Under the pieces are notes generated by a model. That model ran no database searches and was not told where the DNA came from. It saw only the letters and a list, made by a program, of their open reading frames with translations. From assembly GCA_964440655.1 (NCBI GenBank), contig CAYTTA010000001.1, forward strand, positions 121,304-185,303: a DNA stretch of 64,000 nt, given 5' to 3'. The stretch is from CAYTTA01 sp964440655. Lineage in GTDB: Bacteria; Bacteroidota; Rhodothermia; Balneolales; Balneolaceae. A program made the translations under genes and the position numbers. This document shows positions 37,169 through 46,612 of this stretch, in pieces (within the stretch, counting starts at the first letter, position 1; each line of letters opens with the position of its first letter).

Positions 37169-37182
37169 GCACCTCTATTGCA
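37169..37182 (-). promoter_or_regulatory. Candidate Fur-family operator, regulator promoter
   Basis: GCACCTCTATTGCA shares 12 of 14 positions with the site upstream of the ATPase gene (36582-36595). It lies 26 bases before the regulator's ATG, in the place expected for autoregulation. Confidence 0.5.
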
Positions 37183-37259
37183 TAAAAGATAACGAATCCT
37201 GACGCCCGGGGATATAATACCTTTCGGTCCGCCAATGACCCCGCGGGAATCCTATCCCA

Positions 37260-38546
37260 TCACGACTCCACCGGATCGGTCATCTTCAGCTGTCGAGACG
37301 GACGGATGATCATTCTCAGCGACTGGTCCCGGGTAAAATAGGACACTGCCCAGTGATACATGGTTGTGATCCGGTTCCGGTAGTTTATAAGCGAGAAGAG
37401 ATGGACCACTAGCCAGAGTATCCAGGCGATAAAACCCCTGATCGTCCGGCCGCCGGGGAATTCGGCCGTGGCTTTCCGTTTTCCGATGATCGCCATCGCT
37501 CCCTTGTCTTTGTACCGGAAGGGCCGGAGCGCTCCCCCTTTCAGCATCGCTTTCAGGTTTTCGGCCAGCAGTTCTCCCTGCTGAATCGCCACCTGTGCCA
37601 GCTGGGGATGACCCTGGGGAAATTGCGGGTCGTCTGTCATGAGAGAGGCGTCGCCGATCACAGCGATTCCCTCCATTCCGACGACCCGGTTGTATTCATC
37701 CACCCGGATTCTGTTTCCGGGACCATAGAGATGTTCCGGCACTCCCCGGATCCGGGATCCGGTCACTCCGGCCGCCCAGATCAGGGTCCTCGCAGGAATC
37801 TTCTCCCCGTCGGAGAAAATCACCTCATCGTCCACGAAGTCGGTTACGAAGGCACCCAGTTTCACGTGGACGCCCATGTCGAGGAGTGTATCGTAGGTGT
37901 AATTCCTCGATTTTTCACTCATCGCCGTGAGCAGGGAGGGGGCCCCGTCAACCAGATAGATTTCGGTCCGGAGTTCCCCCAGCTCAGGATAATCCTTGTC
38001 CAGGATGTTCCTTCGCATCTCGGCAAGCAGACCCGCCACCTCGACACCGGTCGGACCGCCTCCCGCCACCACAATCGTGGTAAGCAGTCGCCGCTCCCGT
38101 TCATCGGCCGAGAGTGTCGCTTTCTCCATCCGCAGAAAGAGGAAGTTTCTCAGTTCGATCGCGTCGTCGAGAGTCTTCATCGGAAGAGAATTCTTCCGGA
38201 TATTCTCCATTCCGAAAAAGTTGCTCTCGGTCCCGGTGGCCAGTACCAGAAAATCATACTCCAGCAACCCGGTGGAGAGTAGTACCCGCTTTTCCGCCGG
38301 ACGGATCTCCAGAAGTTCGCCAAGTCGGAAATTGACGTTGCCGGCCTTGTGAAAAAGTTTCCGGAAGGGATAGCTGATGTTGGAAACTTCAAGAAATCCG
38401 GTGGCAACCTGATAAAGCAGCGGCGGGAAGAAATTGTAGTTGTTCCGGTCGACCAGGATCACATGGATCCCTTCGCTGTTTGCGAGATTGCGTGCCAGAT
38501 TGACTCCGGCAAATCCCCCGCCGATAATAACGACCCGCTTTCTCAT
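37260..38546 (-). CDS. ndh: Type II NADH:quinone dehydrogenase
   Basis: A 428-residue FAD-dependent oxidoreductase. The N-terminal FAD motif is VVIIGGGFAGVNLARNLA, the second NADH motif is TIVVAGGGPTGVEVAGLLAE, and the FAD-end motif is GIAVIGDASLMTDDPQFPQG. LPQVATG-type quinone-site residues appear as PPLLYQVATGFL. The C-terminal hydrophobic helices (GFIAWILWLVVHLFSLI) attach it to the membrane. It passes electrons from NADH to quinone without pumping protons, upstream of the cbb3 oxidase in this window. Single gene, own promoter likely. Confidence 0.92.
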   Translation of the reverse strand: MRKRVVIIGGGFAGVNLARNLANSEGIHVILVDRNNYNFFPPLLYQVATGFLEVSNISYPFRKLFHKAGNVNFRLGELLEIRPAEKRVLLSTGLLEYDFLVLATGTESNFFGMENIRKNSLPMKTLDDAIELRNFLFLRMEKATLSADERERRLLTTIVVAGGGPTGVEVAGLLAEMRRNILDKDYPELGELRTEIYLVDGAPSLLTAMSEKSRNYTYDTLLDMGVHVKLGAFVTDFVDDEVIFSDGEKIPARTLIWAAGVTGSRIRGVPEHLYGPGNRIRVDEYNRVVGMEGIAVIGDASLMTDDPQFPQGHPQLAQVAIQQGELLAENLKAMLKGGALRPFRYKDKGAMAIIGKRKATAEFPGGRTIRGFIAWILWLVVHLFSLINYRNRITTMYHWAVSYFTRDQSLRMIIRPSRQLKMTDPVES

Positions 38547-38718
38547 AGAGAGTTCCTGTCATGAATGGGCTGAAGATCAGTTTACCAAATTATCCTGCAC
38601 GGTTCAATGAGACCGCCAACTATGCCGGGCACAACCGGATCCGGGATCCCGACCATCGGGATCCCGGCACTCTTCCACCGTTGATTTTCTGTCCGGTTCC
38701 AGAAGTTGAATGCATCTG

Positions 38719-39294
38719 TCAATGAGTCCCGGCCGGTGTCTTGACAGCGATGCGTCGTGTCCATTCCACGAGGTTCTGCAAGAGCTCACGCATCAGATCC
38801 TTTGCCGTCTCATCGTTCAGATTCCCCTCCTCATCAAATTTTTCATGCGCGTTGGCCACGAAAACTTCCGGCTCGTTCACCGGAAACATGTTCAGGAAGA
38901 CAAACATCTGCCGCAGATGGTACTGGGCACGGGCGGTTCCTATCTCTGAAATGGTCGCACCCATCACGGCTGTCGGCTTCCCATTCAGTGAGTTCTCCCC
39001 GTAGGGCCTTGAGGCCCAGTCGATGGCATTCTTCAATACTCCGGAAACCGAATAGTTGTATTCGGGCGTCACAAAGAGAATGGCATCCGCCTGCTCGATC
39101 TTCCGTTTCAGGAGCGCCACCTTCTCCGGAGGGTTGTGCTCCTCATCCTCGTTAAAGCCCGGAATTCCGTGCAGTTCGAAGATCTCCATCTCGGCACTCT
39201 CCGGAAGGAGTCTGGCTGCCTCCCGGATCAGGGAGCGGTTGTACGATTTCTCTCTCAGGCTTCCGGGTATTCCCAGGATTTTTACTTTTTCCAT
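38719..39294 (-). CDS. NAD(P)H-dependent FMN reductase
   Basis: A 191-residue flavodoxin-like reductase (PF03358). The phosphate-binding loop is GIPGSLREKSYNRSL, and the FMN-binding TPEYNYSVSGVLKNAIDW is diagnostic of the YieF/ChrR/azoreductase-type group. It probably reduces quinones or chromate using FMN. It is monocistronic, divergent from the TetR gene (283 bases), with no other gene between. Confidence 0.9.
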   Translation of the reverse strand: MEKVKILGIPGSLREKSYNRSLIREAARLLPESAEMEIFELHGIPGFNEDEEHNPPEKVALLKRKIEQADAILFVTPEYNYSVSGVLKNAIDWASRPYGENSLNGKPTAVMGATISEIGTARAQYHLRQMFVFLNMFPVNEPEVFVANAHEKFDEEGNLNDETAKDLMRELLQNLVEWTRRIAVKTPAGTH

Positions 39295-39577
39295 TTTTCC
39301 GACCTCTGCTTTCTTATTGGATCTCTTTTGATTCTGATTCGACGGATTCCGATTGCGATCTCTTGGTCCTCGATCTTGTTCTGTCTTTCTGGCGACCCGT
39401 TCGGCTCGTTCGACTGTTCATGAGGCGTAACAAAATATCCCCCTCGATGGTTTGATTTCCAGGAAGTCAGAACCCCGACAGGAACGAAACAGAGTCCGGG
39501 CTGCAGCTTCTTTACACTTATTTTACATTACAGACCTTGGATCTTGTCGGTTAAACATCTACTTTTTCGGCCTTCGA

Positions 39578-40165
39578 ATGAACGTTCAATCGACTAGCCG
39601 GGTGGAGAATCTAGCCGATAAGAAAAGGGCCATCTACAGAAGCGTTCTGGAGCTTATCCAGGACCACGGTTTCCACGGCACAACGATGAGTCTGGTAGCC
39701 CGGCATGCCAACGTGGCGGCCGGAACCATCTACCACTATTTCGAGAGCAAGGACCAGTTGATCTGTGAGCTGTATGAGTTCAACCGGAACCGGCTGACCG
39801 AAACCACCGAAGAGATGATTCGTGAGGAGTCCACGTACCGGGAAAATTATTTCCGGGTCTGGGAAGCTCTTTACCGTTTCTTCACCGAGAACACCGGGAT
39901 ACTCATTTTCTTCGAGCAGTATCTCAACTCTCCCTACAACCGGAACAGGGACTACAGCTCATACCAGGGTGCTCTTCACCGTTTTTTCGAGAATGGCAGC
40001 CGGCAGGGGGAGCTCAAGCCGATGAAACCGGAAGTGGGAATCATACTGACCATGAGCAGCGTCTCCTCGGCGGCCAAGCTGAACCGGTTTGCCGGGATCA
40101 GTCTCGATGAAGAGGATCGCCGGCAGATCATACAGACCCTTTGGGACGGATTTGCGAACCACTGA
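39578..40165 (+). CDS. TetR-family repressor of the RND operon
   Basis: A 195-residue TetR/AcrR protein. The N-terminal helix-turn-helix (residues 14-60) includes TMSLVARHANVAAGTIYHYF followed by ESKDQLICELYEF. The rest is the ligand-binding helical domain, with the TetR_C-like RVWEALYRFFTENTGILIFF. ATG 39578 is inside the palindrome TGAACGTTCA, so autoregulation is likely. The longer frame from 39452 is not family-like. The adaptor gene of an RND pump starts 151 bases downstream, the classical arrangement of acrR with acrAB-tolC. Confidence 0.88.
   Translation: MNVQSTSRVENLADKKRAIYRSVLELIQDHGFHGTTMSLVARHANVAAGTIYHYFESKDQLICELYEFNRNRLTETTEEMIREESTYRENYFRVWEALYRFFTENTGILIFFEQYLNSPYNRNRDYSSYQGALHRFFENGSRQGELKPMKPEVGIILTMSSVSSAAKLNRFAGISLDEEDRRQIIQTLWDGFANH
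39579..39588. promoter_or_regulatory. Palindrome at the TetR start codon
   Basis: TGAACGTTCA is a perfect 10-base palindrome starting at the second base of the TetR start codon, typical in form of AcrR/TetR operators. Binding there would block translation initiation or transcription elongation of the regulator. Confidence 0.5.
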
Positions 40166-40276
40166 CGGCCTCCATCTCCGCACCCTGAAAAGAGTTCAGA
40201 ATTCAGTCCGATCCGCCACGGTCAGGCCCCCGGGCAGAACGTGATACGGCTCTCCGGCAACAGGAATGTCCACGTG

Positions 40277-40305
40277 TAACCGACCTTAGTGTTTAACCGA
40301 CCTTA
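40277..40305 (+). repeat. Two direct repeats before the RND adaptor gene
   Basis: TAACCGACCTTA occurs at 40277-40288 and 40294-40305, spaced by 17 bases, 12-40 bases before the adaptor ATG at 40317. It overlaps the region where an RBS and promoter should lie; a regulator site is possible. Confidence 0.45.
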
Positions 40306-40316
40306 AAAACCTTGCA

Positions 40317-41441
40317 ATGAATCTGAAGATGAAAAGACCGCTTTTTACCGGACTTTTTGCCACACTGCTCCTTTTGGCCTCCTGCGGACGGCAGGAACCG
40401 GCGCCCGAAGCCGGGCCCCTTCCCTATCCCGTCATTGAAGTGCCCCGGCGCACCGTCACCGGCTATTCGAACTGGCCTGCCAGCATCGAGGGAGTGATAA
40501 ACAGTGCGGTCCGGGCCAAGGTTTCCGGTTACATAACCGATGTACTTGTCGATGAGGGGGCAAAAGTTTCTGCCGGCCAGCCGCTCTTCAAACTGGAGAC
40601 GGCAACCCTCTCCCAGGATGCCGAGGCAGCCGCTGCGAATGTGCATGCCGCCCGCGTGGAGGTGCAGAAGCTTATCCCCCTGGTAGAGCAGGGGATCATC
40701 AGTCAGGTACAGCTGGAAACGGCAAAAGCCCGGCTGGCACAGGCGGAAGCCACACTAAGCAGCATCAACGCCACCATTGAGTATGCCACCATCCGCAGCC
40801 CTGTCGACGGATATGTCGGGGCGATCCCCTATCGTGAAGGTGCTCTGGTGAGCCCCGCCGACCCTCAACCGCTCACCGTAGTGGCCGACATCCGGGAAGT
40901 CTACGCTTACTTTTCGATGAACGAGCGGGACTACCTCAATTTTCTTCTGAACACCGAAGGGGCCACCCTGGATGAGAAGATCCGCAATTTCCCACCTGTT
41001 GAACTGGTGCTTGTAAACGGGCAGATCTACCCGCACAAGGGACGGATCGAAACAGTGACCGGGCAGGTGAACCGCTCCACGGGAACGGTGAGCTTCCGTG
41101 CCACCTTCCCCAACCCGGACCGGATCCTGACCAATGGAAACAGCGGCACAATCCGAATCCCCCGCCTCTGGGAAGATGCCGTTGTGGTACCCGCTGCGAG
41201 TACCTATGAGCGACAGGGGATGATCTATCTCTTCCGGGTGGAAGGTGACAGCATCGCCGTTGCCAGCCCGATCCGGGTGGCCGATCGCATAGGCAATATC
41301 CTGGTTGTCGAATCGGGAGTAGAAGCGGGTGACCGCATCGTGGCGCAGGGTGTGGGTCTGCTGCAGAACAACGCACCGATCCTTCCCCGGCCTGTCTCGT
41401 TCGAAAGCATCGCCGATTCTCTGAACCGAGTTTTCAAATAG
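40317..41441 (+). CDS. RND efflux periplasmic adaptor
   Basis: A 374-residue AcrA/MexA-like lipoprotein. The lipobox LLASCG is at about residue 21, so the mature end is Cys. The barrel-sandwich lipoyl halves are KVSGYITDVLVDEGAKVSAG and ATIRSPVDGYVGAIPYREGA. The helical hairpin between them includes LVEQGIISQVQLETAKARLA. The beta-barrel and membrane-proximal domains end in VAQGVGLLQNNAPI. It joins the inner-membrane pump to the outer channel. The permease gene starts 7 bases after its stop. Confidence 0.92.
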   Translation: MNLKMKRPLFTGLFATLLLLASCGRQEPAPEAGPLPYPVIEVPRRTVTGYSNWPASIEGVINSAVRAKVSGYITDVLVDEGAKVSAGQPLFKLETATLSQDAEAAAANVHAARVEVQKLIPLVEQGIISQVQLETAKARLAQAEATLSSINATIEYATIRSPVDGYVGAIPYREGALVSPADPQPLTVVADIREVYAYFSMNERDYLNFLLNTEGATLDEKIRNFPPVELVLVNGQIYPHKGRIETVTGQVNRSTGTVSFRATFPNPDRILTNGNSGTIRIPRLWEDAVVVPAASTYERQGMIYLFRVEGDSIAVASPIRVADRIGNILVVESGVEAGDRIVAQGVGLLQNNAPILPRPVSFESIADSLNRVFK

Positions 41442-41448
41442 CTGTCCC

Positions 41449-44400
41449 ATGATCAGACGTTTTATAGACCGGCCGGTACTCTCTTCGGTCGTCTCCATCC
41501 TTATTCTTCTTCTGGGGATTCTGTCGCTGACCACCTTGCCGGTGACCCAGTATCCCGACATCGCGCCCCCGACCATCCGGGTGACTGCCAACTTTCCAGG
41601 TGCCAACGCGGAAACCGTTCTTGAGAGCGTGGTCATCCCGCTCGAGGAGCAGATCAACGGGGTGGAGGGGATGACCTACATCACCTCCACTGCGAGCAAC
41701 GACGGGAGTGCCCGGATCGAGGTCTTCTTCGAGCAGGGTTACGACCCCGATATCGCCTCGGTGAACGTACAGAACCGGGTTGCCCGGGCCCTTCCGCTGC
41801 TGCCGCGGGAAGTGACCCAGTCGGGGGTAACCACGCGAAAACAGCGGACCAGCTCCCTGATGTTCTTTACGGTCTATTCGGAAAATCCGGAATACGACGC
41901 CACCTACATTCAGAACTACCTCGACATCAACGTCCTTCCCGAGCTGAAACGGATTGAGGGAGTCGGGGATGTGACGGTCTTCGGAGCCAAGACCTACGCC
42001 ATGAGGATCTGGCTCAATCCACAGAGGATGGCCGCCTACAATCTGATCCCGTCGGATGTGATCGCCGCCATCAATGAGCAGAGCCAGGAAGCGGCAGCCG
42101 GCGCACTTGGCCAGAACAACGCTGAAGCATTCGAATATGTGATCAAGTACAGCGGCCGGTACCGGACCGAAGAGCAGTATGGAGACATCATCATCCGGTC
42201 TCTCGGAGGAGGCCAGTTCCTGCGGCTCAAGGATGTTGCCGAGGTGGAGCTTGACGCACTCAGCTACAGCGGGATCTCCTATACGAACGGTCTTCCCGGG
42301 GTGAGCATGGCGGTCTACCAGACACCCGGTTCCAACGCCCGCGACATCATCAATGAAGTTCACGCCAGACTGGATGAGATGAAGAAGGACTTCCCTGAAG
42401 GCCTGCAGGTTCTGGTGAACTTCGACACGAACGAATTCCTCAACGCCTCAATCTCCAAAGTGGCGGGGACCATCGTCGAGGTGTTCATTCTGGTCTTCAT
42501 CGTGGTATTCGTCTTCCTCCAGAACTTCCGGTCCACCCTCATTCCGGTCCTGGCCGTTCCGGTCTCGATCGTCGGAACCTTCTTCTTTTTGAGCCTCTTC
42601 GGTTATTCGATCAACCTGTTGACGCTCTTTGCCCTGGTTCTTGCGATAGGGATTGTTGTGGATGATGCGATCGTTGTGGTCGAGGCGATCTACGCCAAGC
42701 TTGAGCAGGGCGCAACTTCCGCCCGGACCGCCGCCCATGAGGCGATGAGCGAGATCACAGGCGCCATCATCTCCATTACCCTGGTGATGGGGGCGGTCTA
42801 TATCCCGGTGACCTTCATATCAGGCCCGACCGGTGTCTTCTACAAGCAGTTCGGGATCACACTCATCGTCGCCATCGCGATCTCGGCTGTCAACGCACTG
42901 ACACTGAGCCCCGCCCTCTGTGCCCTCTTCCTGAAACCTCAGACCAAAGAGGGAGAAAACAAGAAGAGCCTGATGCAGCGATTCTACATCGCCTTCAACA
43001 CCGCTTTCTATGCAACCACACAGCGCTACTCCCAGGCTCTCTCTTTCCTTTACCGCCACAAGTGGGTCACCCCTGCCATTCTGATTCTTTCCATTGCAGG
43101 AATCGGATGGTCGGCCTCCAGAACCCCGACCGGATTCGTGCCCATTGAGGACCGGGCGATGATCTTCACCAACGTGGAACTCCCGGCGGGTGCCTCCCTG
43201 GACCGAACCGTCGCCGTGACCCAGCAGCTGACCGAGAAGATGAATCAGATTCCAGGCATCTCCGGCGCCTCGATGGTGAACGGATTCAGCCTTCTCTCTG
43301 GAGCGGGAAGCAACTTCGCCCTCGGTTTCATCAAACTCGACACGTGGGATGAGCGAAAAGACCCCTCCCTCTCGGTCGATGCGATCACCGCCCGGCTTTT
43401 TGAGGCAGCCACCGAAATAGCCGATGCCAACATTATCTTCTTCGCACCGCCAAGTATCCCCGGTTTCGGAGCCTCAGCAGGTTTCGAGTTCAATGTGCTG
43501 GACCGGATGGGGGGAAGTTTCAACGATCTGGATCAGGTTACGGGTGATTTCATCCGGAAGCTGATGGAGCGACCGGAGATCCTCTACGCCCAGAGCGGCT
43601 TCCGTACCGATTATCCACAGTACGAGATCGATCTGGATGTGGCCAAAGCGAAGGAAGCGGGCGTGCCGATCAATACCATCTTCAGCACCCTTCAGGGATA
43701 TATTGGCGGGTTCTATGCAGCCGACTTCTCCCGGTTCGGGAAGCAGTACCGTGTCTTCGTACAGGCTCTTCCGGAGGACCGGAAAAATGTCGACGATCTG
43801 AACTCCCTCTTTGTCCGGAATGCCACGGGGGAGATGGCTCCCATCTCGGAATTTGTCTCTCTGCGCCGGGTCTACGGTCCCCAGGCGGTCGAACGGTTCA
43901 ACCTGTTCAATGCCGCTCCGGTCAGCGGTGCGCCCGCTCCGGGTTACTCTACCGGAGATGCTCTCCGTGCGATCGGGGAGGTGGCTGAAACGGCCCTGCC
44001 TACCACTTTTACGATCGACTACTCGGGGCTGACCCGGGAGGAGATCGCTGCCGGCAACCAGGCGATCTACATCGTTCTGCTGAGCGTGCTCTTTGTCTAC
44101 TTCCTGCTCGCCGCCCAGTATGAGAGTTTCCTTCTCCCGCTTGCAGTGCTGCTCTCACTGCCGGTCGGGGTGTTCGGCGCCTATTTCACAACCTGGGCGA
44201 TGGGACTCGAGGCCAACATCTACTTCCAGATCGCCCTGATCATGCTTCTGGGACTTCTGGCCAAGAACGCCATCCTGATCGTGGAATTCGCCGTGCAGCG
44301 GCGTCAGGCCGGCTTTACCATCGTCGATGCGGCCATCGATGCGGCCATCGTCCGTTTGCGCCCTATTCTGATGACCTCATTTGCCTTCATCATCGGACTG

Positions 44401-44616
44401 CTTCCCCTGGTCTTCGCAACCGGAGTGGGTGCGGCCGGCAACCGGTCGATCGGTACCGGTGCGGTAGGCGGTCTTCTGATCGGTACCGTAGTGGGAGTTC
44501 TGATTGTCCCGATTCTCTACATCCTCTTTCAGTGGATGCAGGAGAAGATCATGGGGCCACCCGAAAAGCCGGAACCCGATCCGATCCCGACCGAAGTCCT
44601 GGTAAATGGCGAGTAA
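41449..44616 (+). CDS. HAE1-family RND efflux permease
   Basis: A 1055-residue AcrB/MexB-like transporter. Twelve membrane segments are expected in two repeats. The proton-relay Asp pair is in AIGIVVDDAIVVVEAIYAK (helix 4), the Lys in LLAKNAILIVEFAVQ (helix 10). The porter domain motifs (GVEGMTYITSTASNDGSARI, VQNRVARALPLLP) are typical of hydrophobic/amphiphilic drug pumps (HAE1) rather than metal pumps. It exports drugs, bile-like or membrane-active compounds using the proton gradient. Gene order and 7/30-base gaps show one operon with the adaptor and outer channel. Confidence 0.95.
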   Translation: MIRRFIDRPVLSSVVSILILLLGILSLTTLPVTQYPDIAPPTIRVTANFPGANAETVLESVVIPLEEQINGVEGMTYITSTASNDGSARIEVFFEQGYDPDIASVNVQNRVARALPLLPREVTQSGVTTRKQRTSSLMFFTVYSENPEYDATYIQNYLDINVLPELKRIEGVGDVTVFGAKTYAMRIWLNPQRMAAYNLIPSDVIAAINEQSQEAAAGALGQNNAEAFEYVIKYSGRYRTEEQYGDIIIRSLGGGQFLRLKDVAEVELDALSYSGISYTNGLPGVSMAVYQTPGSNARDIINEVHARLDEMKKDFPEGLQVLVNFDTNEFLNASISKVAGTIVEVFILVFIVVFVFLQNFRSTLIPVLAVPVSIVGTFFFLSLFGYSINLLTLFALVLAIGIVVDDAIVVVEAIYAKLEQGATSARTAAHEAMSEITGAIISITLVMGAVYIPVTFISGPTGVFYKQFGITLIVAIAISAVNALTLSPALCALFLKPQTKEGENKKSLMQRFYIAFNTAFYATTQRYSQALSFLYRHKWVTPAILILSIAGIGWSASRTPTGFVPIEDRAMIFTNVELPAGASLDRTVAVTQQLTEKMNQIPGISGASMVNGFSLLSGAGSNFALGFIKLDTWDERKDPSLSVDAITARLFEAATEIADANIIFFAPPSIPGFGASAGFEFNVLDRMGGSFNDLDQVTGDFIRKLMERPEILYAQSGFRTDYPQYEIDLDVAKAKEAGVPINTIFSTLQGYIGGFYAADFSRFGKQYRVFVQALPEDRKNVDDLNSLFVRNATGEMAPISEFVSLRRVYGPQAVERFNLFNAAPVSGAPAPGYSTGDALRAIGEVAETALPTTFTIDYSGLTREEIAAGNQAIYIVLLSVLFVYFLLAAQYESFLLPLAVLLSLPVGVFGAYFTTWAMGLEANIYFQIALIMLLGLLAKNAILIVEFAVQRRQAGFTIVDAAIDAAIVRLRPILMTSFAFIIGLLPLVFATGVGAAGNRSIGTGAVGGLLIGTVVGVLIVPILYILFQWMQEKIMGPPEKPEPDPIPTEVLVNGE

Positions 44617-44646
44617 TCTGAACCAATCCATCATTTTACCATAAAT

Positions 44647-46041
44647 ATGACGAAGCGTTCTCTCAGCAACCTGGCACTTGTTCCGTTCCTGCTTCTCACA
44701 CTTCAGTCCTGTTTTACAGCGAAAAATTACGTAAGACCGGATCTGATTCAGGAGGAGTACTACCGGACCGATCAGCTTCCGGCAGACAGTCTCTCCCTGG
44801 GGGATCTCTCCTGGCGGGAGCTCTTCACCGACCCCTGGCTGACAGAGTACATCGAGACCGGTCTGGAGAACAACCTCGACATCCGGATCGCCCTGCAGCA
44901 GATCGAAGCGGCCGAAGCCTTCTACCGGCAGGGCAGGGCTTCACGCTATCCGGGAGTGAGTGCGGGGGCCGGAGCAGGCTGGCAGCGGCTCGCTGAAAAC
45001 GGACCGGCCGGAACATCGGGAGATGCCACCCAATTCGACCTGTCGGCAACCCTCTCATGGGAACTTGATATCTGGGGCAAACTTCGCAGCGGCGAACGTG
45101 CATCGGAAGCCTCCTACCTTCAGACCGTAGCCGCCCATCAGGCAGTAAAAACCTCCCTGATTGCCCGGATCGCCTCGACCTACTACCGCCTTCTCATGCT
45201 TGATGAACAGTTGCGGATCACCGAGCAGACCATTGCCACCCGGCAGCGGAGCCTCGAGACCACAATGATCCTGAAGGAGGCAGGGTATGTTACCGAAGCG
45301 GGGGTAAAACAGACCGAGGCACAACTCTACACCGCCATGGCAATCCGGATCGATCTGATCAACAACATCCGGCTGCTGGAAAACACCTTTTCCATCCTGC
45401 TGGGAGAGGCTCCCCGCGAAATACCGAGAGGAAATCTGGCAGACCAACAGCTCTCTCCCGAACTGAAAACCGGCTACCCGATGCAGCTTCTTCGCAACCG
45501 TCCCGATGTCATCGCGGCCGAGTACGCATTGGTGGAAGCGTTTGAACTGGTCAATGTGGCAAGAAGCCAGTTCTATCCCTCCATCAATCTTACCGCATCG
45601 ACCGGCCTCCAGAGCCTTGAACTGGAGGATTTATTCAACGCCGGCTCCTTTTTCGCCGGGATAGCGGGCTCGCTCACCCAGCCCATCTTCAACGGTCGCC
45701 GGATCCGCAGCCAGTATGAGGCATCCCTCTCCATGGAGGAGCAGGCGGCCCTCCGGTTCCGGCAGTCGATCCTGAACGCGAGCCGTGAGGTTTCCGATGC
45801 ACTCTACTCTTACCAGTCGGCCGAAGAGCGGATCGAGATGGTGGGCAGACGGTACCAGGCATATGAAGATGCAGCCCGCTATGCCGAAGAGCTGCTCAAC
45901 AACGGACTGGTCAACTATCTGGAAGTCCTTACGGCACAGGAACAGGCTCTCAACACCCGGCTGGAGCTGATCGGTTCACTGTTCGACCGTCTCGATTCCG
46001 TCGTTGAGCTCTACCGCGCACTCGGCGGCGGCTGGAATTAA
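44647..46041 (+). CDS. RND outer-membrane channel (OprM/NodT family)
   Basis: A 464-residue outer-membrane efflux protein with lipobox LTLQSC (about residue 22). The NodT/OprM coiled-coil repeats are visible: LPADSLSLGDLSWRELF, LEQIEAAEAFY-like helices (IALQQIEAAEAFYRQGRASR), ATLSWELDIWGKLRSGERAS, and the paired repeat GNLADQQLSPE with LLRNRPDVIAAEYALVEAFE. The second half ends in NYLEVLTAQEQALNTRLEL. It is the third gene of the efflux operon, forming the trimeric exit duct. Confidence 0.92.
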   Translation: MTKRSLSNLALVPFLLLTLQSCFTAKNYVRPDLIQEEYYRTDQLPADSLSLGDLSWRELFTDPWLTEYIETGLENNLDIRIALQQIEAAEAFYRQGRASRYPGVSAGAGAGWQRLAENGPAGTSGDATQFDLSATLSWELDIWGKLRSGERASEASYLQTVAAHQAVKTSLIARIASTYYRLLMLDEQLRITEQTIATRQRSLETTMILKEAGYVTEAGVKQTEAQLYTAMAIRIDLINNIRLLENTFSILLGEAPREIPRGNLADQQLSPELKTGYPMQLLRNRPDVIAAEYALVEAFELVNVARSQFYPSINLTASTGLQSLELEDLFNAGSFFAGIAGSLTQPIFNGRRIRSQYEASLSMEEQAALRFRQSILNASREVSDALYSYQSAEERIEMVGRRYQAYEDAARYAEELLNNGLVNYLEVLTAQEQALNTRLELIGSLFDRLDSVVELYRALGGGWN

Positions 46042-46172
46042 CATTGCTCGAAATGGCTTCACCCGTCAGACACTGAGTGTCGGGGCAACCCTTCCTGAGA
46101 TCCGCACTGTATAGACCGGTAGGTCCGGGCAACAAATGTCCGGGCCGGTCTTCAACAGTCAATCCCAGGCAG

Positions 46173-46586
46173 ATGATTACTCCGACTCTCCAATTCTTCC
46201 CCCTTCTGACGACTCTTTTTCTCTGCATGGCACTCCTCTCGGGGTGCGGCGACAGCTCCACCGACTACGGTGACCCGGGAAACGGCACTCCTCCTCCGGG
46301 AAACGGCGGAGACGATACGCCGGAAATGGATGAAGTTTTCATTCAGGGGCTGAACTACACACCATCATCAAGAACCATTCCGGTCGGAACCACTGTCACC
46401 TGGACCAACCAGAGCAACATGGTCCATACCGTGACGAGCGGATCCAACCGCATGCACAATGGGCTGTTTGACAGCGGTGATATCACACCCGGGGATACAT
46501 TCAGTTATACATTTGATGAGCCCGGAACCTACCCTTACTTCTGCAGGCCGCATGTCGGCATGTCCGGTACCGTCGTGGTTGAATAG
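46173..46586 (+). CDS. Cupredoxin (plastocyanin-like) lipoprotein
   Basis: A 137-residue lipoprotein with lipobox LLSGC25, a Gly/Pro-rich linker (residues 33-52) and a type I copper domain. Ligands are H85 (QSNMVHTV), C124, H127 and M130 (YFCRPHVGMSG). The Tyr and Phe pattern GTYPYFCRPH is typical of plastocyanin and related electron carriers. It may carry electrons to a cytochrome oxidase or peroxidase. ATG 46173 is chosen because it opens directly on the signal sequence; the frame is open further upstream. The gene is followed by YceI after 26 bases. Confidence 0.88.
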   Translation: MITPTLQFFPLLTTLFLCMALLSGCGDSSTDYGDPGNGTPPPGNGGDDTPEMDEVFIQGLNYTPSSRTIPVGTTVTWTNQSNMVHTVTSGSNRMHNGLFDSGDITPGDTFSYTFDEPGTYPYFCRPHVGMSGTVVVE

Positions 46587-46612
46587 AGCTCGAATTTCCA
46601 CCGGACCCACAA

